A stretch of 9,807 bases of DNA from Geobacteraceae bacterium (GTDB lineage Bacteria > Desulfobacterota > Desulfuromonadia > Desulfuromonadales > Geopsychrobacteraceae), in contig JAMOPE010000304.1 in assembly GCA_027064785.1 (NCBI GenBank), positions 1 to 9,807 of the forward strand. Reading direction: 5' to 3'. How positions within the stretch are numbered: position 1 is the stretch's first letter; each line of letters opens with the position of its first letter. Below, one piece after another: positions 1 to 5,267 of this stretch. A program made the position numbers and the translations under genes. Under the pieces are notes generated by a model that saw only the letters and a list, made by a program, of their open reading frames with translations, did no database searches and had not been told where the DNA came from.

Positions 1-33
1 AAGTGCAGTTTTGGTCACCGCCGATAGAAAAAT

Positions 34-49
34 CCTCCAGTGGGGGAGG
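34..49. other. Small GC hairpin at window edge
   Basis: CCTCC (34-38) can pair with GGAGG (45-49) across a 6-nt loop. Read on the - strand, the stem is followed by ATTTTTC, so it could be a weak terminator for - strand transcription. No - strand gene lies just upstream of it in this window, so its function is unclear. The rest of 1-125 shows no convincing gene or promoter. Confidence 0.2.
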
Positions 50-130
50 CTGCAACAAAAACTTGATGCTGGCAGTTAGGGAAGAGTTGAAATAGTGATC
101 TGTTACTCTTTCCGGTTTTTTATCAATGCC

Positions 131-154
131 AATCTGTGTTCATCTGTGGTTAAA
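131..154. repeat. Dispersed 'ATCTGTGTTCATCTGTGG' type repeat
   Basis: The stretch contains two near-copies of ATCTGTG (AATCTGTGTT, then CATCTGTGGTTAAA). It matches a class of short intergenic repeats that I recall being scattered through Desulfuromonadales and several other phyla, often written on the other strand as TTAACCACAGATGAACACAG. It lies just upstream of the SprT-like gene and within the longer reading frame that begins at 126, which argues that the true start is downstream. The family assignment is from memory and no genome-wide copy count was possible. Confidence 0.45.
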
Positions 155-179
155 CAACGATTTTTCTTTCAGGAGTTTT

Positions 180-695
180 ATGGTTGTCAGACAACTGGCG
201 GAGAAGCTGAATCTTTGGCAGCAAATAGAAACTGCTACGAAAAAAAATCTTGTCAGAAAATCGGCCGTACATTTCCTTGAAGACATCGGCAATATTCCAA
301 TCAAACAGAGCCACGCAACCCGCCGTCTCGGTGTCTATGTCTCGCAGGGGAGCAAACCTGTTTGTATCCGCCTTCAGTTTGCTCAGGAACCGGAAAATCT
401 CCGTCAAACTTTTCTTCACGAAGTCGCCCATGCCTGTGAGCATTTGAGTCACAGGGGCTGGCGTAAAAAATATCGACAAGCTCACGGTGACAGCTGGAAA
501 ATGTGGGCACGGGCACTGGGTGTTTCTACTGCAACCTCGGGTGAAAGTGAGGCGGTACGGCAGCTCCATCAGCAACGGCTGAAACTGGTCGGAGTGTGTC
601 AAAAATGTGGTGCCGAGTTTCATCGGGTGCGTCGGTTCAATCGACGTGGAACGTATACTCACCGTCATTGTGGCGGGAAAATTCAGCACGTGTAA
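180..695 (+). CDS. SprT-like zinc metalloprotease domain protein
   Basis: This is a 171-residue protein of the SprT-like family, predicted to be a cytoplasmic zinc-dependent peptidase. The zinc-binding motif HEVAH is at residues 80-84, and the likely third ligand is H102 in HGDSWK. A C-terminal zinc-ribbon-like segment begins with CxxC (C140, C143). The second half of the ribbon reads HRHCGG, so one of the usual cysteines seems to be replaced by histidine (H161 or H163 with C164). I chose the start at 180 because AGGAG sits at 171-175. The frame is open from 126, but that stretch overlaps a dispersed repeat and has no better ribosome site. Bacterial SprT is about 165 residues, so this is full length. 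The substrate is unknown. Eukaryotic SPRTN relatives cut DNA-protein crosslinks, but that role cannot be assumed here. Confidence 0.85.
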   Translation: MVVRQLAEKLNLWQQIETATKKNLVRKSAVHFLEDIGNIPIKQSHATRRLGVYVSQGSKPVCIRLQFAQEPENLRQTFLHEVAHACEHLSHRGWRKKYRQAHGDSWKMWARALGVSTATSGESEAVRQLHQQRLKLVGVCQKCGAEFHRVRRFNRRGTYTHRHCGGKIQHV

Positions 696-809
696 AATTC
701 ATCCTTGCTAGCACAATCTCCTGTCCATTTTACAAATCTTAACACCGTCAATTATGCCCTTCTGTTATGTTGTTGCGCAGACAGAATCAATTTTCAAGGA
801 GCTTTAACG

Positions 810-1655
810 ATGAATATGCGCAAAATTACTTCACTGACGGCCTTGATCTCGTTTGTTCTGCTGATTGTGACCAGCATCATTCTGTATATCGTCCCATCGG
901 GGCGGGTGGCTTACTGGGCGGGTTATAAGCTCTGGGGGCTGGATAAAGTCCAGTGGGGTAATGTCCATATCAATCTTGGCTTCTTGCTGCTGATCGCGAT
1001 TATTCTCCATATCTATTACAATTGGACACCGATGATCAGCTATATGAAAAACAGATCGAAGCAGTTGAAAATTTTTACTGCTGATTTCAATATTTCATTG
1101 ATTGTGACGCTGATCGTGTTTTTTGGCACTTTGGCCGGGCTTCCGCCGATGAGTTCAATTATCAATATGGGCGAGGCTATTACCGAAAAGGCCAACCTCT
1201 ATTATGGTGAGCCGCCCTATGGGCATGCCGAATTGTCCCCTCTTGCCGATTTTGCCGATAAGATGAAAATTGATCTTCAGGAGAGTTTGGTAAAACTTGA
1301 AGCGGCCGGGATCAAGGTCGAATCTCCGGCTCAAACCATGAAGGAAATTGCTGATGCTAACGGCATTTCACCTCAGCATGTTTACAATGCGATCAAGCCT
1401 GAGAGTAGCGGTGATGAAAGTGCAATGCCCGATGAAGCTCCGGGGGGAACGGGGAGCCGGACATTGGCGCAGATTTGCGAGATGTATCAATTGGATCAAA
1501 GTAAAATTATCGTAGGACTGGCCGAAAAAGGAATTACTGCTGATGCAAAACAGACAATGAAGGCGATTGCGACCGCCAACAGCATTGACCCACATGGTAT
1601 TTATGCTGCAATTTATGAGTTAGCCAGCCGGCAATTTCCAACGGAGAGACGCTGA
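810..1655 (+). CDS. DUF4405 membrane protein with duplicated C-terminal helical domain
   Basis: This is a 281-residue protein with three predicted membrane helices: about residues 8-28, 47-68 and 87-107. The second helix carries two histidines 14 residues apart (VHINLG...LHIYYNW). This is the spacing with which a helix of cytochrome b holds two haems. I recall DUF4405 being grouped with two-haem cytochrome b-like families, so a role in membrane electron transfer is plausible but inferred. After the third helix comes a soluble part made of two related units of about 55 residues. Matching segments are QTMKEIADANGISPQHVYNAI and, later, QTMKAIATANSIDPHGIYAAI; each is preceded by LADFADKMKID or LAQICEMYQLD. 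The start at 810 has AAGGAG at 796-801; the frame is open from 705 without a good ribosome site. The last codons (T-E-R-R-stop) lie inside a repeat element. It faces the MaoC-like gene tail to tail. Confidence 0.75.
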   Translation: MNMRKITSLTALISFVLLIVTSIILYIVPSGRVAYWAGYKLWGLDKVQWGNVHINLGFLLLIAIILHIYYNWTPMISYMKNRSKQLKIFTADFNISLIVTLIVFFGTLAGLPPMSSIINMGEAITEKANLYYGEPPYGHAELSPLADFADKMKIDLQESLVKLEAAGIKVESPAQTMKEIADANGISPQHVYNAIKPESSGDESAMPDEAPGGTGSRTLAQICEMYQLDQSKIIVGLAEKGITADAKQTMKAIATANSIDPHGIYAAIYELASRQFPTERR

Positions 1656-1798
1656 GGTGGAGAGAACCGCAGAGAAAGTCAAAACCATATAATGGGCACC
1701 AAGGCTCCAAGAAAAACGTAATTTTTGTGGGCTTAAAAATCTTAAAAACGTTTTTGCCTTTGATTTTCTTGATCTCTCCTTCTCTGCGTCTCTCCGTT
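1640..1798. repeat. Repeat element with 26-bp imperfect terminal inverted repeats
   Basis: The left end (1640-1665) and the right end (1773-1798) are inverted copies matching at 23 of 26 positions; the outer 13 bases, AACGGAGAGACGC, are perfect. The interior holds an ACCGCAGAGAAA copy (1667-1677), a GGCACCAAGGCTCCAAG motif (1695-1711) and a 12-bp palindrome AAAAACGTTTTT (1744-1755). These motifs resemble the 'CGCAGAGACGCAGAGAA' and 'GGCACCAAGGCACCAAG' repeats that I recall from Geobacter-type genomes. The element encodes nothing visible. It fills the space between two converging genes and overlaps the stop codon of the DUF4405 gene. It might act as a two-way terminator or be a non-autonomous mobile sequence. 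Confidence 0.65.
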
Positions 1799-1809
1799 AA
1801 ATTGAGTCT

Positions 1810-2295
1810 TTACGGATAAAGTCTTGCCAGAAATTCGACGCTACACGCCGGTTTTTCTTCCCCTTCAATATCAACGGTGATGACGTAGCAGATCTGCACA
1901 CCGTTTTTTACTTCTTCTGCAGACTGGATTGTGGTTCTTGCACGGATATTTGATCCTGCTTTTACGGGGGCGGGAAAGCGCACCCGGTTCAAGCCGTAAT
2001 TGACGCGATACTTCATTCCCGGATAATTCTTCTGGAAGAAATCGGGATGGTTGCTCTCAGTCAGGTAGGGTAGCAGTGATAGTGTCAGGTAGCCGTGCGC
2101 GACGGTTGTCCCATAAGGCGACTCTTTTTTTGCCCGTTCAGGATCAATGTGAATCCATTGCTGGTCACCGGTGACATCGGCAAATTGATTGATCCGTTGT
2201 TGATCAATTTCAAGCCATGGCCCGATATGAATTTCCTGTCCGATTTGTGGTTCAAGAAATTTCAGAAAATCGCCAATTTGATTCTGTTTGTTCAC
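1810..2295 (-). CDS. MaoC family hydratase, NodN-like
   Basis: This is a 161-residue single hot-dog-fold protein of the MaoC dehydratase family, closest in character to the NodN subgroup. The catalytic pair Asp44 and His49 lies in VTGDQQWIHIDPERA, followed by the family's AHGYLTLSLLP helix (from about residue 86). Relatives hydrate or dehydrate (R)-3-hydroxyacyl-CoA / trans-2-enoyl-CoA in the cytoplasm; the substrate here cannot be read from the sequence. The start is a GTG at 2295, supported by AAGGGAG seven bases upstream. No in-frame ATG exists near it. The length fits the family (about 150-160). It lies 31 bp downstream of the MazG-like gene on the same strand, so the two are probably cotranscribed. 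No linked beta-oxidation or polyhydroxyalkanoate gene is visible. Confidence 0.85.
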   Translation of the reverse strand: MNKQNQIGDFLKFLEPQIGQEIHIGPWLEIDQQRINQFADVTGDQQWIHIDPERAKKESPYGTTVAHGYLTLSLLPYLTESNHPDFFQKNYPGMKYRVNYGLNRVRFPAPVKAGSNIRARTTIQSAEEVKNGVQICYVITVDIEGEEKPACSVEFLARLYP

Positions 2296-2326
2296 CGCTA
2301 AACTCCCTTGTCAAAGGTGAAATAAG

Positions 2327-2590
2327 CTATATATTGAGGAGCTTCTCAAGTTTCTGCAGCTTTTCCTCAATGGCCGAATTGACTTCTTCTTCTCCCAGCA
2401 ACCAGGTGAGTTGCCCAACCATCAGGGTGACATCTGCAAGTTTATTGATAACTTCCTGTCGGTCAATTTTACCCCTTTTGAGGTGTTTCAACGCCACAAT
2501 CAGTTCGGCGCATTCCTCAATCATTTGATCGTATTGAGCTTCTTCGCCCCATTTGTCGACAGTTTTTTTGTATGTCTTTGTCATACTCAT
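2327..2590 (-). CDS. Small MazG-like all-alpha NTP pyrophosphohydrolase
   Basis: The protein has about 87 residues and is entirely helical. It has the layout of the MazG/dUTPase-like pyrophosphohydrolases: EECAELIVALKHLKRG supplies the ExxE part, and VINKLADVTLMVGQL corresponds to the usual E-x-x-D helix. Related enzymes cut nucleoside triphosphates to monophosphate and pyrophosphate, using magnesium held by four acidic residues. Here the expected glutamate of ExxD is lysine (KLAD), so activity may be altered or lost. The frame runs from 2620, but the first ATG has no ribosome site; I prefer the ATG at 2590, preceded by GGTGA. An ATG at 2584 is also possible. It is the first gene of a likely operon with the MaoC-like gene and is divergent from the diguanylate cyclase. 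Confidence 0.65.
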   Translation of the reverse strand: MSMTKTYKKTVDKWGEEAQYDQMIEECAELIVALKHLKRGKIDRQEVINKLADVTLMVGQLTWLLGEEEVNSAIEEKLQKLEKLLNI

Positions 2591-2642
2591 AGCGGTCACC
2601 AGAGATAGCTGAGGTATCATGTCTGTTTACAGTGTGGCTGCG

Positions 2643-2651
2643 ATTGTAGCA
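2643..2651 (-). promoter_or_regulatory. Candidate extended -10 promoter for the MazG/MaoC operon
   Basis: On the - strand the sequence TGC-TACAAT forms an extended -10 element (TGnTATAAT type, 5 of 6 in the hexamer). No good -35 is present: the expected place falls on a C9 tract (2669-2677 read on the other strand). Transcription would begin near 2636, leaving about 45 nt of leader before the start at 2590. Confidence 0.35.
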
Positions 2652-2668
2652 TAAGTGAACTAAAAATC

Positions 2669-2677
2669 GGGGGGGGG
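2669..2677. repeat. G9 homopolymer tract between divergent promoters
   Basis: Nine consecutive G residues lie on the + strand in the 158-bp gap between the MazG-like gene and the diguanylate cyclase gene. The tract ends six bases before the putative -35 of the cyclase promoter and sits where the -35 of the opposite promoter would be expected. Confidence 0.9.
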
Positions 2678-2683
2678 ATGTAA

Positions 2684-2712
2684 TTGCCCTTTTGCGCTTC
2701 TGCTGCTATAGT
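2684..2712 (+). promoter_or_regulatory. Sigma70-like promoter of the diguanylate cyclase gene
   Basis: TTGCCC (2684-2689) and TATAGT (2707-2712) are separated by exactly 17 bp and match the sigma70 consensus at 4 of 6 and 5 of 6 positions. The start of transcription would be near 2719, 30 nt before the ATG at 2749. Confidence 0.5.
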
Positions 2713-2748
2713 TCGAGAGCTTTTAACTTTTAAGAGAAGATTTCCCCG

Positions 2749-3600
2749 ATGCTGCTGCTGAAAAATTCACTCCTACTGCTTTCGATATTAATTATAGTCG
2801 TTTCCCTTTGGCCGACCCGCTGCCTGATTGTGGAACTTCCTGTTGGAAAAATTCGTCGGCGCTGGTCTTTGTTGTTCTTCTTTATCTGCTTATTTGCTTT
2901 TGGCTATGTCGCATATACCCTGACTTCTTGGGAAAAATACCAGAATTCTATCGATTTGATTGCTCCCCTCGTTTTTTTGAGTGGGGCGGTTTTCGTTTTT
3001 CTTGTTTGTACTTTGTCGTTACACACGACTCACGAAATCAAAAGAATCTACGATTTGGAACACGAAAGTACAACCGATCCCTTGATGGGGATCTGTAACC
3101 GCCGCTATATGGAAAAAAGGCTGGAGAATGAATTCCATCGGGCAAAACGGTATCGTCACCCATTTGCTATTATCATGATCGATATCGACCATTTTAAAAA
3201 GATTAACGATACTCATGGTCATCAGATCGGAGATATGGTGCTCAAGCGATTTGCCGATCTTGTGACTGAAACGGTACGCGATTCAGATGTTGTGTGTCGC
3301 TATGGTGGAGAAGAATTACTGATTATCCTTCCGCACACCAAAGGGGATGCGGCTCTGATTGCGGCTGAAAATTTGCGTATGAAAGTTGAAAAAACTGACT
3401 TTGTCGTTGATTGTTATGGCGGTGATACGCAGACGGCTCTTCGGGTGACGGCAAGTTTTGGGGTGACTGGCCTTTGCTCAGAAATTGATACGGTTCACCG
3501 CTTGCTGGGGCAGGCCGATAAGGCACTCTACTTTGCTAAAAAGCAAGGTCGGAACAAAGTCGTGTCTTGCGCCAACCTTGATGATGCCGAAAAGTGCTAG
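2749..3600 (+). CDS. Membrane diguanylate cyclase (GGDEF domain)
   Basis: This 283-residue protein is predicted to make cyclic di-GMP from two GTP at the inner membrane. Three predicted membrane helices occupy about residues 5-22, 40-59 and 67-90, with little outside the membrane. A full GGDEF domain runs from about 105 to 274. It starts with TTDPLMGICNRRY, followed by DIDHFKKINDTHGH (metal ligand D145) and the active site GGEEL (186-190), a functional GGDEF variant. RDSD (177-180) lies exactly five residues before it and fits the RxxD inhibitory site, so product feedback is likely. There is no EAL or HD-GYP domain. The SD is weak (AAGAGAAG at 2732-2739). The gene ends 10 bp from the converging FadR-type gene with no room for a separate terminator. 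The signal sensed by the membrane part is unknown. Confidence 0.92.
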   Translation: MLLLKNSLLLLSILIIVVSLWPTRCLIVELPVGKIRRRWSLLFFFICLFAFGYVAYTLTSWEKYQNSIDLIAPLVFLSGAVFVFLVCTLSLHTTHEIKRIYDLEHESTTDPLMGICNRRYMEKRLENEFHRAKRYRHPFAIIMIDIDHFKKINDTHGHQIGDMVLKRFADLVTETVRDSDVVCRYGGEELLIILPHTKGDAALIAAENLRMKVEKTDFVVDCYGGDTQTALRVTASFGVTGLCSEIDTVHRLLGQADKALYFAKKQGRNKVVSCANLDDAEKC

Positions 3601-3610
3601 GTGTGAAAGA

Positions 3611-4348
3611 TTAAATATTGTCCGGGTGCTCTTTTTGCAAAAACAGGGCTAACTTCTCTTCAACGAGGGTCAGATGGGTCTGCATGCATTGGCGGGCCCG
3701 TTCCGGGTCGCGCGCTTCAATCGCTTCAAGAATTTCACGATGGTGATTGAGCAACAGTTCGATATAACCTTCCTTACTGTAAAATTCTCCCAATGCCACC
3801 ATAATTGTTGTTTGAAATAACTTTTGGACTGTGTTGAGGATGTGAACCTGCAGTGTGTTGTGGCTGGCTGCGGTGATGGTTAAGTGAAACTGGAAGTCAA
3901 CCTCCGGGTCCCAGCCACCATTTTTAGTTTGTTCCTCCATGATGGTGTAGAGTTCACGCAGTCGATCAAGCTCCGGTTTCTCAGCTCGTTTGGCGGCTAA
4001 ATAGGCCGACCATGTTTCGAGCCCCAGTCGGACTTCTGCCAGGGCGTGAAGCATCCGTGGATCACGGCGTTCGACCATGTTTGCCAGTGGATCGGCCATG
4101 GTGACATCGGCGAGTGAGCGGACAAATGTCCCGCCCCCCTGACGCGATTCAAGAAAACCCATCGCTTCAAGAACCATGATTGCTTCTCTGACTGAAGGGC
4201 GGCTGACGCCGAGAAAGGTTGCCAGCTCCCGCTCGGAAGGAATCCTCTGTCCGGGACCAAGATCGCCTCGCGAAATCAGTTCTTTAATCTGTTCAACGAT
4301 TTCTTCGGAGAGTTTTTTGGGACGGATTGGTTTAAACACTGTGGTCAT
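3611..4348 (-). CDS. FadR-subfamily GntR regulator with FCD ligand domain
   Basis: This 245-residue transcription factor has an N-terminal winged helix (about 11-78; IPSERELATFLGVSRPSVREA) and a C-terminal all-helical FCD domain. The FCD metal ligands are all visible: D151, H155, H203 and H225, in the usual spacing. A small carboxylate such as lactate, pyruvate, glycolate or a sugar acid is the typical effector for this PdhR/LldR-like branch; which one cannot be told. I chose ATG 4348 because GGAG lies seven bases upstream; the frame is open from a TTG at 4360, but the ribosome site lies inside that extension. The leader carries TGGT/ACCA half-sites, so autoregulation is likely. No metabolic operon for it to control is next to it. 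It converges on the GGDEF gene. Confidence 0.9.
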   Translation of the reverse strand: MTTVFKPIRPKKLSEEIVEQIKELISRGDLGPGQRIPSERELATFLGVSRPSVREAIMVLEAMGFLESRQGGGTFVRSLADVTMADPLANMVERRDPRMLHALAEVRLGLETWSAYLAAKRAEKPELDRLRELYTIMEEQTKNGGWDPEVDFQFHLTITAASHNTLQVHILNTVQKLFQTTIMVALGEFYSKEGYIELLLNHHREILEAIEARDPERARQCMQTHLTLVEEKLALFLQKEHPDNI

Positions 4349-4365
4349 AATGGTCTCCAATTATT

Positions 4366-4391
4366 TTGGTAAGACCTTTTACCATATTGGT
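4366..4391. promoter_or_regulatory. Putative FadR-type operator half-sites
   Basis: TTGGTAAGACC (4366-4376) has the arrangement GGT-N3-ACC of PdhR/LldR operators, whose known consensus is TTGGTnnnACCAA. An adjoining ACCA-TAT-TGGT (4381-4391) has the same half-sites in everted order. Both lie between the predicted -10 element and the start codon of the regulator gene, a position suited to repression of its own transcription. Confidence 0.45.
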
Positions 4392-4392
4392 C

Positions 4393-4420
4393 ATTTTATG
4401 ACAAGGAGGGAAGGTGTAAA
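4393..4420 (-). promoter_or_regulatory. Sigma70-like promoter of the FadR-type gene
   Basis: Read on the - strand, TTTACA (4420-4415) and TAAAAT (4398-4393) are separated by 16 bp; each hexamer matches consensus at 5 of 6 positions. The transcription start would fall near 4386, within the operator-like half-sites. Confidence 0.55.
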
Positions 4421-4448
4421 TCGGGAACTATTTTTGGCGGTTTAGAAT

Positions 4449-4475
4449 CCCCGGGTACGCTGGATGTGTCCGGGG
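4449..4475 (-). terminator. GC hairpin downstream of the NarL-type regulator
   Basis: CCCCGG (4449-4454) pairs with CCGGGG (4470-4475) around a 15-nt loop, 20 bp after the stop codon of the response regulator. The following - strand sequence is ATTCTAAA rather than a run of T, so this would be a poor intrinsic terminator. It may serve as a 3' stabilising hairpin. Confidence 0.3.
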
Positions 4476-4494
4476 GAAGTGTTGATTTAAGTTG

Positions 4495-5250
4495 CTATTC
4501 TTTGGGTTTGTGGGTGCGGCGGAAGCGTTTAAACCACTCCTGAAATTCTGTTTCTTCACTCTCCATCTCAAATGCGTTGATCAGTCCCCGGGCAATGGAG
4601 ACTGCAACAGCCCGATTGCGCAGATTGAATGCGTCACCGACTTTTTCGCTGTGAAATTGTTCCTGATCGATCCCCAGTTTATTGTAGAGAGAGTTCAGTC
4701 GGCTCTGGACTCCCCGACGCGACAGGTAGCGGCGCTGGGCAATCAGATTGTCGGTGAGGCCGAGAGAAATGTCGAGAAGAGCTTCATACTCAATATCTGA
4801 CAGAGCGGTGAGGCTATGTCCGGCACGTCCTTGAACTTTGCGGACTTCGGGAGCAATCCAGCATTGTTCGTCCAGCAGGACTGTCCGGATTGCTGAAACA
4901 ATCCGCTCTTTGGGGCTCGATTTGAGGATATAACCGTAAACGGTTTCGGGAGGGACAATTTTGACCAGCGCCCGGACATACATCTCATCTTTAAACTGAC
5001 TCCAGAAAACAATCCGTGCTTCGGGTTGTTTTTCCCACAGCTGCTTCGCAAAGTCGATTCCGTTGAGCTCCGGCATCTGGATATCACTGATGATCAACGG
5101 GTTGTTGCGTGATAGTCCAATTTCGAGGGCTGCTGCACCATTAGTTGCCCGGGTGATATTGACCGACTCATCCCACTCTCCAAGAATCTGCTTGAGGAAT
5201 TCGTAATCTTTGGGGTTGTCTTCAGCAATAAGAATATCGAGAGGTTGCAT
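4495..5250 (-). CDS. NarL/LuxR-type response regulator with C-terminal extension
   Basis: This 251-residue DNA-binding response regulator is the likely partner of the kinase encoded just upstream. The receiver domain (about 4-125) has acidic residues E10 and D11, phosphoacceptor D56 in SDIQMPELNG, S84 and K110. A LuxR-type helix-turn-helix follows at about 146-195. It is recognisable from LTALSDIEYEALLDISLGLTD and LNSLYNKLGI, though its recognition helix (LSRRGVQSRL) departs from the usual ISxxTVKxHL. About 56 residues then follow, whereas typical NarL proteins (205-220 residues) end soon after the HTH. The extension is helical and rich in charged residues near the end. The start ATG at 5250 has GGAG nine bases upstream. 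The gene lies 17 bp after the kinase gene, so cotranscription is very likely. Targets are unknown. Confidence 0.88.
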   Translation of the reverse strand: MQPLDILIAEDNPKDYEFLKQILGEWDESVNITRATNGAAALEIGLSRNNPLIISDIQMPELNGIDFAKQLWEKQPEARIVFWSQFKDEMYVRALVKIVPPETVYGYILKSSPKERIVSAIRTVLLDEQCWIAPEVRKVQGRAGHSLTALSDIEYEALLDISLGLTDNLIAQRRYLSRRGVQSRLNSLYNKLGIDQEQFHSEKVGDAFNLRNRAVAVSIARGLINAFEMESEETEFQEWFKRFRRTHKPKE

Positions 5251-5267
5251 TGTCTATATCTCCAGTT

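Noticed and set aside
126..179. Longer N-terminus for the SprT-like protein beginning at 126
   Set aside because: The added 18 residues are encoded by a dispersed repeat, and the strong AGGAG ribosome site lies inside this stretch before the ATG at 180.
150..689. 179-codon open frame on the - strand opposite the SprT-like gene
   Set aside because: It is antisense to a gene with clear zinc-protease motifs, has no recognisable domain, and is best explained as a shadow frame.
1640..1798. CRISPR array or insertion sequence
   Set aside because: There are only two inverted ends, no regularly spaced direct repeats, and no transposase frame.
4398..4445. Short + strand ORF after AAGGAGG-like sequence upstream of the FadR-type gene
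   Set aside because: The AAGGAGG at 4403-4409 is followed only by a GTG directly before a TAA. The ATG at 4398 has no ribosome site of its own, so no peptide is supported.
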